Assembly (NCBI GenBank): GCA_003136515.1
Contig: PLEU01000024.1
Coordinates: 4,546-10,917 of the forward strand
Length of the DNA stretch: 6,372 bases
Source: Spartobacteria bacterium
GTDB lineage: Bacteria > Verrucomicrobiota > Verrucomicrobiae > Chthoniobacterales > UBA6821
Direction of reading: 5' to 3'
Every line of letters begins with the position of its first letter. The stretch's first letter is position 1. This document shows, piece after piece, positions 1 through 6,263 of the stretch. The notes beneath the pieces were generated by a model, which saw nothing but the letters and a program-made list of their open reading frames with translations, was not told the DNA's origin and made no database searches. A program made the translations under genes and the position numbers.

Positions 1-385
1 TCCCCCTTGGTTGATTCCACTGATCGTCATACTTGCCGCCGCGGCCGCTTACTACGCCCTGCGTCAGAGCTCCCCCGAAGCCTCTTTGCGAACCGTTGAA
101 GAGCTTGATCCCGATCTTTACTATGATCAGGCCAATTCACTCCGAGGGAACACCTATAAGATCGATGCAGTCATCGATTCCTCACTCGGAAATTCAAGCA
201 GCAAGGGTAGACTCTTTTCTGTTGATCTGAACAAGACAACGCAGGGAGGTGCCCCGGCGATCCTCCCGATTCTGGTACCCCTGTCCCTGAGCAGCCTGAC
301 AATCCAGAAGGGGCAGCACTACCTCATGAAAGTGAAGGTAGTCGATAACGGACTGCTCGAGGTTGAAGAAGCGAGTAAACCGTGA
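1..385 (+). CDS. Small membrane-anchored hypothetical protein, probably 5'-truncated by the window edge
   Basis: I do not recognise this family. The frame is open to the left edge (codons from position 2 read P-P-W). The first possible start, TTG at 11, has no Shine-Dalgarno sequence before it, so the true start is probably outside the window. From TTG 11 the product would be 124 residues. A hydrophobic segment of about 15 residues (IPLIVILAAAAAYYAL) at its beginning would be a membrane anchor. A roughly 100-residue polar domain follows, beginning with an acidic stretch (VEELDPDLYYDQ). It then alternates short hydrophobic strands with turns (YKIDAVIDSS, GRLFSVDL, HYLMKVKVVDNGLLEVEE), which suggests a small beta-rich domain. 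The topology is probably a single-pass protein with this domain outside the cytoplasm, but that is inference. The stop codon TGA overlaps the GTG start of the next gene, implying co-transcription and translational coupling with the large exported TPR protein. The gene itself is convincing; the function is unknown. Confidence 0.7.
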   Translation, partial: PPWLIPLIVILAAAAAYYALRQSSPEASLRTVEELDPDLYYDQANSLRGNTYKIDAVIDSSLGNSSSKGRLFSVDLNKTTQGGAPAILPILVPLSLSSLTIQKGQHYLMKVKVVDNGLLEVEEASKP

Positions 386-2553
386 CATATATTAATACCA
401 TGATGGTAAGGACATCGCTTCTGTTACTGATCGCCGGCGGGGCTCTAGGGAGTCTTTCCGCCCAGGTGTCTCCGCCCGCGCAGCCAGCGGCCCCCGGAAG
501 TCCTGGCGGGAATGCCGATACGGTTCATGAGACAGGGCAACAATACAAACAGGGCAACACGCTGACGGGGGCCGGTGATAACAGGCTCATTGGGAGACAG
601 GCGCTGGCCGATTCGGATCTTGCCGGAAAGAAGGCTCTCCTGAACACCAAGCTCAACACCTTCATCGCCTTCTTCAACAACCCTTTTGCCGGAACCCAGT
701 TCGAGAAATTCCTGAATGCCCCGCCTGAAACCACTGATGACGCCAAAACCTACCGGGAGCGCATCGACACCATCATGGGGCTGTTGTCGCCAGGGAATGC
801 CACCAAAGAAAATCAGGACACTGCCTACAACCTCCTGCCCAAAGCCTCGGAGTTCGAAAGCGATGCAAACATCTGTATCACCATTCATGATGCCGTCTAT
901 GCGGCTGCAAATAGTAAGGTCGAGGTGGAGAGGCTGACCCGGCTCAACGAGGTCCTCGAAAAGCAGCGCTCAATCGCCGAGTACAACAATCTTCAGGCGG
1001 CGCGTGATATTCCACTCAGCGACACGGCGCCGACAAAAAACGACGAGGCCAACAACAACGCCAATCTTCAGGCTGAGCGCGAGGCGCGCATGGAACCGAC
1101 CAAGAGGGAGGTGGCCTCCGTTTCCCAAACAATCGAGCGGAACAAAATGCAGATCGCAACCGCTGAAGCCCAGGCGAAGTTTCAGTTCCAGGCGTTGATT
1201 CTCCAACTCTTCGTGGAGCGTCGTTATCAGCATGTCATCATTGCAGACCGTTTTTACCGCGCGGTCTTCGATGATGGAGACCAGTCCATCGAAACTTTTC
1301 AAAAAATGGCCGACGATCTCGGTTACAACAAGGATGCCGGACAGCTGAAGATAAAAGCTCAGGCGAATCCTAATATCGCTGGAGCTGCAGGAGATAATGG
1401 GGGAGCGAGTGGATTTGGTGCCTCAACCGGCTCAAACGGAAGCGGTGCCAGTATCGGGAACGGAGGAGGAGGTATGGATGGAACGGCCTTTTCAGCCTCG
1501 GGGATGGAGTTTGGCATGGAGAACGCGAGCGTCGAGAGTCTGATGAACGCCGTCTCCAGCGGGATGAAAACAGTCAGCAAAACCTTTAAGACACTCAGCC
1601 AGCTCGACGGTATCTCCAATGAAATTATCAGGGATGTGAACGAAGGGGTGACCGTCTACAAATATCTCCTGTCACAGAATGAAGTCGAGGCGGCCACTGC
1701 CCAACTGGTCTCTCTCTGGACAAAGGGGGAATATCTGCCAAGTGTCCGCCTGCTTACGCAGGACGAGAAGAGAAGTTCCCTGAAGTACGCCCAACTGGTC
1801 AATAAGCTGATTACCTCCGCCAACTCGGGTAATATCGACACGCTTTCTGAAGTGGTGACGGAGATGAAAAAGGAGGCCTCCGATTTTGATGACACGGAGA
1901 TCCTCGCGAACATCCAGGCGACCAAGGTTGCCAGCAGCATGCATATTGCCCAGGCCAGAGTCGCGGCTTCGAAAGGGGATCTACAGACCGTCCAGTCAGA
2001 AATTACGCGAGCTGCAAGCATTTGGCCCAATAATCCGGAACTCCAGAGCTTCTCCACTGACATGAGCAAGCTCTCTGAAGAGGCGAGTCCGCAGGAGCAG
2101 GCGCTGACCGATTTTGACCAGCTGTACGACCAGAAAAATTACCGACAGATTTTCAACGACAAGGAGAAGTACATCGCGGCGATCTCACAATCGCCGGAGC
2201 GTCAGGACAAGCTCAAGGAGGTGCTGACACAGATGGAGGAGATCGAGATGTCCATCATGCGTTCGCAGGAGATTGCCCGGCGCGGCGATTATGCCGGAGC
2301 TTGGGAGGGTCTCGAGGTCACCTCGGCCAAATATCCCGATGATTCCAAGCTCATCCAGATGCGCGCCGACCTGACCACACAGGCGCCCGACTTTGTTCAT
2401 GACCTCCATGAGGCCCAGTCTTACGAGGATAAGAAAGAGTTTGGCTCGGCCCTCTCTTGGTATCTCCGCTCCCAGATCCGTTACCCCATGAGCGATCTTT
2501 CCCGGGAGGGCATCCAACGTGTCGTGAAGCAGATCATACCCGACGCCTCTTAG
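382..2553 (+). CDS. Large exported protein with coiled coil, Gly-rich linker and TPR-like C-terminus; function unknown
   Basis: The protein has 723 residues if the GTG at 382 is used; ATG at 400 or 403 is an alternative. GTG 382 is preferred because it overlaps the previous stop by 4 bp (GTGA). Any of these starts leaves a signal peptide: VR, then TSLLLLIAGGALGSLSA, with likely cleavage after SLSA near residue 27. A Pro/Gly-rich stretch follows at about 29-45. Residues about 175-290 are charged and helical (VEVERLTRLNEVLEKQRS and similar), probably a coiled coil. Residues about 333-380 are a Gly/Ser/Asn-rich linker. The C-terminal half is helical, with three TPR-like units at about 521-561, 626-664 and 675-715; in the first two, the helices are followed by PNNPEL or PDDSKL. 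I infer a periplasmic or outer-membrane-associated scaffold. No catalytic motif is visible. It ends 96 bp before a convergent gene. Gene reality is certain; function is not. Confidence 0.85.
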   Translation: MTYINTMMVRTSLLLLIAGGALGSLSAQVSPPAQPAAPGSPGGNADTVHETGQQYKQGNTLTGAGDNRLIGRQALADSDLAGKKALLNTKLNTFIAFFNNPFAGTQFEKFLNAPPETTDDAKTYRERIDTIMGLLSPGNATKENQDTAYNLLPKASEFESDANICITIHDAVYAAANSKVEVERLTRLNEVLEKQRSIAEYNNLQAARDIPLSDTAPTKNDEANNNANLQAEREARMEPTKREVASVSQTIERNKMQIATAEAQAKFQFQALILQLFVERRYQHVIIADRFYRAVFDDGDQSIETFQKMADDLGYNKDAGQLKIKAQANPNIAGAAGDNGGASGFGASTGSNGSGASIGNGGGGMDGTAFSASGMEFGMENASVESLMNAVSSGMKTVSKTFKTLSQLDGISNEIIRDVNEGVTVYKYLLSQNEVEAATAQLVSLWTKGEYLPSVRLLTQDEKRSSLKYAQLVNKLITSANSGNIDTLSEVVTEMKKEASDFDDTEILANIQATKVASSMHIAQARVAASKGDLQTVQSEITRAASIWPNNPELQSFSTDMSKLSEEASPQEQALTDFDQLYDQKNYRQIFNDKEKYIAAISQSPERQDKLKEVLTQMEEIEMSIMRSQEIARRGDYAGAWEGLEVTSAKYPDDSKLIQMRADLTTQAPDFVHDLHEAQSYEDKKEFGSALSWYLRSQIRYPMSDLSREGIQRVVKQIIPDAS
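1378..1521 (+). other. Gly/Ser/Asn-rich low-complexity linker inside the exported TPR protein
   Basis: About 48 codons (residues 333-380) are dominated by Gly, Ser, Ala and Asn, with a four-glycine run (NGGGGMDG) and short GASxG-like units (GGASGFGAS, GSGASIG). The segment separates the coiled-coil N-terminal half from the TPR-like C-terminal half, so a flexible hinge is the simplest reading. The underlying DNA is rich in GGA/GGN codons and could be prone to length variation between strains. Confidence 0.6.
1942..2526 (+). other. Three TPR-like helical repeats within the exported protein
   Basis: Residues about 521-561 (starting HIAQARVAASKGDLQTVQSE), 626-664 (MRSQEIARRGDYAGAWEGLE) and 675-715 (LHEAQSYEDKKEFGSALSWY) share a pattern. 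Each has a first helix, a G-D-x or E-F-G turn, a second helix, and then a Pro-containing boundary (WPNNPEL, YPDDSKL, YPMSDL). This matches the helix-turn-helix outline and Pro boundary of tetratricopeptide repeats, although some consensus positions are missing. Such repeats normally bind other proteins. The units are separated by non-repeat helical sequence, so the array is degenerate or incompletely recognised by eye. Confidence 0.5.
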
Positions 2554-2649
2554 ACGATTTTCCAACAGTTCCCTCTAGACGAGTTGTGTTGAATTCTCGC
2601 TCTGGCAATCTCATTTGCTCCCCTTTGTAGCCTTTGCGTGAGGCTCTGC
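2554..2649. other. Convergent intergenic spacer, no strong terminator seen
   Basis: This 96-bp gap lies between the stop of the exported TPR protein gene and the stop of the opposing fusion gene. The only hairpin I could find is a 5-bp stem AGCCT/AGGCT at 2629-2645 with a 7-nt loop and no adjacent T-tract. That is too weak to call an intrinsic terminator. Termination may be Rho-dependent. Confidence 0.4.
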
Positions 2650-3735
2650 TTACTCCCACTCGGAATAGGGCTCGATACTGCGGGCTGCGCTGTTTATTGA
2701 AACAAAATCATCCCGCTGCTCACGATGTTCAAAGAGGTAAACGGCATACCCGCCGAAGCCCCCGCCGCAATACTTTCGTCCGAGGCAGCCCTCGGACTCT
2801 GGGAGAGCCTTCATTCCCTCAAGCAACTGGGCCGCATAAGAGGCTTCGACAGCAGCGCCCAGATGATGGAGATCACCCCGTAGGACGGCCGTGCGGGCTA
2901 GGTGACTCGCGGCTTCGATGGCATCGTAGTCCCTGAGTTGATCGGCCATTCCAGGCGTATCGTGGGAATGACCGCTCCACCAGAGGGCTAGGCGGCCCTC
3001 GAGCATCGATCCATCGGTTTTGAACTCGAGGGATGGCTTGGGACCACTTCGCCAGACACAGAGACCTGTTTCGCTGATCACGGCGGGATCCTGCCATCCG
3101 ACACCCAGATCAATCTCCTCCTCCACGCCAGTATGTCCGTTGAGGAGGGCCCAGGCACCGCTGCCACCTAGACCGGCGTTCCGTTCGTAGCTCCACTCGC
3201 GCAATGACACCTTGGGCTGAACGGCACAGTTAACGATAAATGCCCCTTTCCGTGCAAACCTTGGCACATCAAGCCAACCGCCCGCAAAATCGACCCTCAG
3301 AGGGGCGTCCTTGGGAGCCCTGATCCATTTCACCAGTTGGGAGGTGGAGACCGGTTCATACTGAGGAGGGGTTTTGGGAAGAACGATGTATTCCGCTCCG
3401 ACCTCGGCGCAAATCGCACGCTTCAGTTCCCCATACTGGTCATCCTCGGTGACGGCTAGGACATCGGGCTTCAGCCGCCTGAAGTCCTCCAGAAAGTCAA
3501 GACCGTGATCACTCCCCTTGCCAACAACCACCTGATCCACCATGTTCAGGGCTTCCAAAATTCCCTTCTTATGCTCATCGGGGAGTGAAGAACGGCGCTG
3601 TTTGTGGGCCCAGAGCACCTCGGAGGAGGCGAAGGAAACCGTCAGAAAATCCCCCAACTCCTTGGCTTCACGGAAGAACTGTACGTGCCCGGCATGGATA
3701 ATGTCATAACAACCGGAGACAAAAATGTGGCGCAT
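2650..3735 (-). CDS. Nucleotidyltransferase (HxGH) fused to a compact GHMP-kinase-like domain; putative sugar-phosphate activation enzyme
   Basis: The protein has 361 residues. ATG at 3735 was chosen because the product then starts MRHIFVSGCYDIIHAGHVQF, the usual beginning of the cytidylyltransferase-like fold; the frame stays open upstream but without recognisable protein. Residues 1-139 form the nucleotidyltransferase, with HAGH at 14-17 and a downstream STSQLV element at 130-135 in the place of the family's STS/SST motif. Residues about 144-361 resemble GHMP kinases of the HddA/fucokinase sort: motif 1 PLRVDFAGGWLDVP (145-158), motif 2 GLGGSGA (188-194), WQDP (214-217) and motif 3 CGGGFGGYAVYLF (323-335). 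Motifs 1 and 2 are only about 35 residues apart, much closer than in usual GHMP kinases, so kinase activity is uncertain. By analogy with HldE and fucokinase/pyrophosphorylase fusions, it may phosphorylate a sugar and activate it to an NDP-sugar in the cytoplasm. Substrate and nucleotide are unknown. It is divergent from a porin gene. Confidence 0.85.
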   Translation of the reverse strand: MRHIFVSGCYDIIHAGHVQFFREAKELGDFLTVSFASSEVLWAHKQRRSSLPDEHKKGILEALNMVDQVVVGKGSDHGLDFLEDFRRLKPDVLAVTEDDQYGELKRAICAEVGAEYIVLPKTPPQYEPVSTSQLVKWIRAPKDAPLRVDFAGGWLDVPRFARKGAFIVNCAVQPKVSLREWSYERNAGLGGSGAWALLNGHTGVEEEIDLGVGWQDPAVISETGLCVWRSGPKPSLEFKTDGSMLEGRLALWWSGHSHDTPGMADQLRDYDAIEAASHLARTAVLRGDLHHLGAAVEASYAAQLLEGMKALPESEGCLGRKYCGGGFGGYAVYLFEHREQRDDFVSINSAARSIEPYSEWE

Positions 3736-3752
3736 AGTGACGGATAAGATGC

Positions 3753-3770
3753 CGGTGGAAATCCCCACCG
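3753..3770. repeat. Perfect 6-bp inverted repeat CGGTGG-N6-CCACCG
   Basis: CGGTGG (3753-3758) and CCACCG (3765-3770) are exact reverse complements around a 6-nt spacer. In the mRNA of the minus-strand fusion gene this would form a GC-rich hairpin ending 17 nt before the ATG, close to the ribosome-binding region. As DNA it could equally be an operator half-site pair. A chance match of this quality in a spacer of this size is not rare. Confidence 0.4.
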
Positions 3771-3801
3771 ACAAGAATTCGTTGCGTAGTTGGGAAGGCG
3801 G

Positions 3802-3814
3802 GATTTTCAAAATC
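3802..3814. repeat. 13-bp palindrome GATTTT-C-AAAATC
   Basis: Two perfect 6-bp arms are centred on C3808. AT-rich odd-length palindromes of this kind can be binding sites for dimeric regulators. The site lies about 67 bp upstream of the fusion-gene ATG and about 55 bp upstream of the preferred porin ATG, a plausible position for controlling either gene. If the porin starts further upstream, this would instead be coding sequence. Regulator unknown. Confidence 0.35.
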
Positions 3815-3868
3815 AGATTGCCATTCCGCCGGATAAAAAGCTTTTCTGTAAAAACCACCCCCCATTCC

Positions 3869-5350
3869 ATGATCCTCCCCCTCCTTCTTGCAGCCTCCCT
3901 GACTTCGACGGGAACAAATGGCACCACGGCTTCGGCCATCACTATGCGAGTGCCAGCCATCCCGTACCTCACACAGGAAACGGAACTCCGGTTTAATCTT
4001 CCGACCCAGATCCCCGGTCTGGATTGGGACATGCAGCGGTTCTGGGATCCTTATGAGACCGACCGGGACAATACCAAAAACTGGTTTCAGTCTGACTATG
4101 CCACGATGAACTGGTTCGGTTTGCGCGACCGCCTTGCGACCAACGGCCTCGACATCTCCTTTAACTACACCAGTGATCTAGCAGGAAATGTCACGGGTGG
4201 AAAAAGCCGTGGCTTCACCTACTGCGACAACTTCACCCTCGATCTCGAATTTCACAGTGAGCAGCTCCTCGGCTACAAGGGAGGCACCCTGAGCGTGATC
4301 ATGCTAAATCGTGACGGGAACAACCTCTCGGCCCAACATATCGGCAACCAGTTCACCGTCCAGCAGCTCTATGGAGGTTCCACAGCCATCTTCTACGGAC
4401 TCGCCTACGAACAGCTCTTTGATGACGACAAGATCAGCTTCAAGTTGGGTCGCATGGCTGCAGGGGATGACTTCTCCTCCTCCCCACTCTACTGGCTCTA
4501 CATGAACAACGGCATCGACGGCAATCCGCAGTCCCTGCCGGTCAACGGTATGTTCACTACCTATCCCTGGTCCGTCTGGGGTGCCCGTATCCGGGCCAAA
4601 ACTACCTCCGATACCGAGCTGATGGTTGGGGCTTATCAGGTCACGCCGCAGGTTTCCCTGCCCTACATGCACGGGTTCAACTGGAACATCAACCCCAACG
4701 ACGGTGTCATGGTGATCGGCCAGTTCGGCTGGGCGCCAGAGTTCTTCAAACCGTCGGGTTCCTCGGTTCCTTCTGCAACGAGTGATGGCAAGTCGGTGGC
4801 CGCCGCCGACAGAAAGAGTGTCATTCCTACCACTGATGCCGAGATTGCTCACGGACTTCCCGGCCACTACTGGATGGGGGGCTACTACTCCACATGGACC
4901 TATCCCCAGTTTGGCAGCACTCAGGGGCAGACGGGGGCCTACGGCCTCTACTGGCATTTCGACCAGATGCTTTATAGGATGAGTCCCTTCTCCGATACGG
5001 GTTTGACTGCCTGGTCAGCATTTATCCTCTGTCCGCAGCAGAACACCGCCAAGGTTCCTTTCCAATATAACGGGGGGCTGGTCTATACCGGCATGATACC
5101 CTGCCGACCCCGCGATATCACACTCTTCGGTGTCGCCTATGGCAACTTCAGCTCCAACTATGCCCAGGCCAATCAGGTCAGCCTGGGAGGCTATGCCACC
5201 TATGAGCTTGTTTATGAACTGGGCTACCGCATCAACATGACGAAATTCGCCTACATCCAGCCAGACGCTCAGTGGGTCATCAATCCCGGCGGCACCGGTA
5301 CTATTCCGAATGCGCTCGTCCTGGGGGCGCAGATCGGGGTGACTTTTTAG
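3869..5350 (+). CDS. OprB-family carbohydrate-selective outer-membrane porin
   Basis: From ATG 3869 the protein has 493 residues, a usual OprB length. OprB porins form outer-membrane beta-barrels that let sugars diffuse into the periplasm. Visible family signatures are GLRDRLATNGLDISFNY (84-100), then SDLAGNVTGG (102-111), an acidic strand FTLDLEF with QLLGYKGG after it, IGNQFTVQQLYGG (158-170), KLGRMAAGDDF (192-202), many Tyr/Trp-rich strands with polar turns, and the C-terminal VTF expected for BAM-dependent insertion. ATG 3869 gives the hydrophobic leader MILPLLLAASLTSTGTNG with likely cleavage after TTASA, but this leader has no Arg/Lys before the core. The open frame reaches back to ATG 3725. 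TTG 3782 would add the basic stretch RLPFRRIK, so the start is uncertain. A Ser/Thr/Lys-rich insert (residues about 295-330) is probably a surface loop. No obvious terminator follows before the convergent nucleosidase gene. Confidence 0.88.
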   Translation: MILPLLLAASLTSTGTNGTTASAITMRVPAIPYLTQETELRFNLPTQIPGLDWDMQRFWDPYETDRDNTKNWFQSDYATMNWFGLRDRLATNGLDISFNYTSDLAGNVTGGKSRGFTYCDNFTLDLEFHSEQLLGYKGGTLSVIMLNRDGNNLSAQHIGNQFTVQQLYGGSTAIFYGLAYEQLFDDDKISFKLGRMAAGDDFSSSPLYWLYMNNGIDGNPQSLPVNGMFTTYPWSVWGARIRAKTTSDTELMVGAYQVTPQVSLPYMHGFNWNINPNDGVMVIGQFGWAPEFFKPSGSSVPSATSDGKSVAAADRKSVIPTTDAEIAHGLPGHYWMGGYYSTWTYPQFGSTQGQTGAYGLYWHFDQMLYRMSPFSDTGLTAWSAFILCPQQNTAKVPFQYNGGLVYTGMIPCRPRDITLFGVAYGNFSSNYAQANQVSLGGYATYELVYELGYRINMTKFAYIQPDAQWVINPGGTGTIPNALVLGAQIGVTF

Positions 5351-5374
5351 GGGAGGGAGACTTATAGGTGTCGC

Positions 5375-6118
5375 TCAGTCCAGGTCGTTGCCCATTGCTC
5401 GGAGCGCACACCTTACCGTCTCCGCGCATGCTTTGGAGGCGGAGTGTTCGACAAAGTGAGCAAAGTCCTTGTGAGCGCTCCCGTCGGCATTATCCGAGAT
5501 GACCCGTAGGACGCCAAGTGGCAGACCCGCTGCACGGCAGACCTGGGCGATGGCGGCTGATTCCATATCGACACAGAGGGCGGACGTGAGGTGTGACAGA
5601 ATTCGGGTGCGGGCTTCGATACCGGAGACAAATTGATCGCCTGACACCACCAACCCTTCGGAGATTTTGGATTTCTCTAATCCCTTTGGGCGCTTGGTGG
5701 CGAGCATCTGCTTTGTGGCACCGGCGAGGAGTTGTCGGAGAGCAGGATCGGCCTCGATTACGGAGAATCCCTCGAAGGGGATCTCATACAAGGGGAAGAG
5801 AGGCCGGGCATCCATGTCGTGCTGAAGGAAGGAAGTTGCAATGACGATATCACCAGGATTCAATCCCGCAGCCAGTCCTCCCGAGAGTCCCGTGACGAGA
5901 ATGCGTCCGATCCGTGCGTGACCTGAGAGGAGGGTAGCCGATAGGGCTGCATTCACCTTGCCACAGCCGCAGAGCAGGAGTGCGACTGGCTGCCCCTCCA
6001 GATTCCCGTAATGGATGTCACGTCCGGTGATGGATTCCGTTCGTTCATGATCGAGGAAAGCGCTGAGATCGCGGAGTTCCGATTCCATGGCGGCAATGAT
6101 GCCGGTGCGGGTTTTCAT
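5375..6118 (-). CDS. mtnN: 5'-methylthioadenosine/S-adenosylhomocysteine nucleosidase
   Basis: This 247-residue cytosolic enzyme hydrolyses methylthioadenosine and S-adenosylhomocysteine to adenine plus the thioribose/ribosyl-homocysteine product. It thereby feeds methionine salvage and removes a methyltransferase inhibitor. ATG 6118 gives the family start MKTRTGIIAAMESE with the conserved Glu12; the open frame extends 39 codons upstream without family sequence. Further signatures are TGLSGGLA (76-83), GDIVIAT (89-95), QHDMDARPLF (99-108), SGDQFV (159-164), VDMESAAIAQVC (183-194, with Met185 and Glu186 of the active site) and VISDNAD (206-212, with the catalytic-type Asp209). In the E. coli enzyme the TGSAGG motif carries a substrate-contacting Ser; here the order is TGLSGG, a shift by one residue. 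The gene is convergent with the porin (24-bp gap) and divergent from the 6-phosphogluconate dehydrogenase gene. The ribosome-binding site is weak (GGA about 5 nt before ATG). Family assignment is firm. Confidence 0.93.
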   Translation of the reverse strand: MKTRTGIIAAMESELRDLSAFLDHERTESITGRDIHYGNLEGQPVALLLCGCGKVNAALSATLLSGHARIGRILVTGLSGGLAAGLNPGDIVIATSFLQHDMDARPLFPLYEIPFEGFSVIEADPALRQLLAGATKQMLATKRPKGLEKSKISEGLVVSGDQFVSGIEARTRILSHLTSALCVDMESAAIAQVCRAAGLPLGVLRVISDNADGSAHKDFAHFVEHSASKACAETVRCALRAMGNDLD

Positions 6119-6190
6119 TGATCCAGTTCTAGCAGGAGAAGTGGCTGTGTCACGTGTCAGGAGAGCGCAGTAAGCGGGGAGATTTTCAAC

Positions 6191-6212
6191 GCAGGCTTGA
6201 CGGCTTGCCTGC
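6191..6212. repeat. Inverted repeat GCAGGC-N10-GCCTGC
   Basis: Perfect 6-bp arms at 6191-6196 and 6207-6212 flank a 10-nt spacer containing TTGACG. The arm centres are 16 bp apart, about one and a half helical turns. It could be an operator covering a -35 element of the dehydrogenase promoter, or a hairpin. A chance origin is also possible. No T-tract follows on either strand, so it is not a terminator. Confidence 0.35.
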
Positions 6213-6257
6213 ACTCTGTGATGAGGAGGGTTCACCTATAAACCAAGCACACAAACC

Positions 6258-6263
6258 AAGGAG
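6258..6263 (+). promoter_or_regulatory. Strong Shine-Dalgarno sequence AAGGAG
   Basis: AAGGAG lies 5 nt before ATG 6269 and fixes the start of the 6-phosphogluconate dehydrogenase gene. It is the only textbook ribosome-binding site in the window; the other starts have weak or no such site. This suggests either high expression of this gene or frequent SD-independent initiation in this organism. Confidence 0.85.

Larger units (their letters stand above)
3736..3868. promoter_or_regulatory. Divergent promoter region between the fusion-enzyme gene and the porin gene
   Basis: This 133-bp spacer must hold the start signals for both genes if the porin begins at 3869. It is AT-richer towards the porin (GATAAA at 3832-3837 and an A-rich stretch after 3846), but I see no convincing -35/-10 pair in either direction. 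For the minus-strand gene, TTGTCG followed 17 nt later by CATCTT (3746-3751 on the plus strand) is a poor candidate that would give an almost leaderless mRNA. Three short palindromes, listed separately, lie here. No clear Shine-Dalgarno sequence precedes either start. Confidence 0.45.

Noticed and set aside
1462..1472. GGAGGAGGAGG as a G-quadruplex candidate
   Set aside because: The G-runs are only two bases long and are explained by glycine codons of the low-complexity linker.
1656..2069. 137-codon open frame on the minus strand inside the TPR protein gene
   Set aside because: It lies opposite the helical region of the exported protein with no ribosome-binding site or recognisable domain. 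The plus-strand frame is longer, has a signal peptide and TPR-like repeats.
2629..2645. Possible terminator hairpin AGCCT-N7-AGGCT between the convergent genes
   Set aside because: The stem is only 5 bp and no T-tract follows on either strand, so it does not meet the pattern of an intrinsic terminator.
3736..4032. N-terminal extension of the fusion-enzyme frame up to position 4032
   Set aside because: The extra 99 residues show no family resemblance and overlap the porin signal-peptide region on the other strand. ATG 3735 gives the standard nucleotidyltransferase start.
4304..4957. 217-codon open frame on the minus strand inside the porin gene
   Set aside because: It is a shadow of the porin coding frame. 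The composition is rich in Gly, Val and Arg without recognisable motifs, while the porin frame carries clear OprB signatures.
6151..6156. CACGTG palindrome in the nucleosidase-dehydrogenase spacer
   Set aside because: It is only six bases long, without extension or symmetric flanks, and is expected by chance.
6119..6235. N-terminal extension of the nucleosidase frame up to position 6235
   Set aside because: The 39 extra residues look like untranslated spacer (no signal peptide or family sequence), and MKTRTGIIAAMESE is the expected start with the catalytic Glu at position 12.
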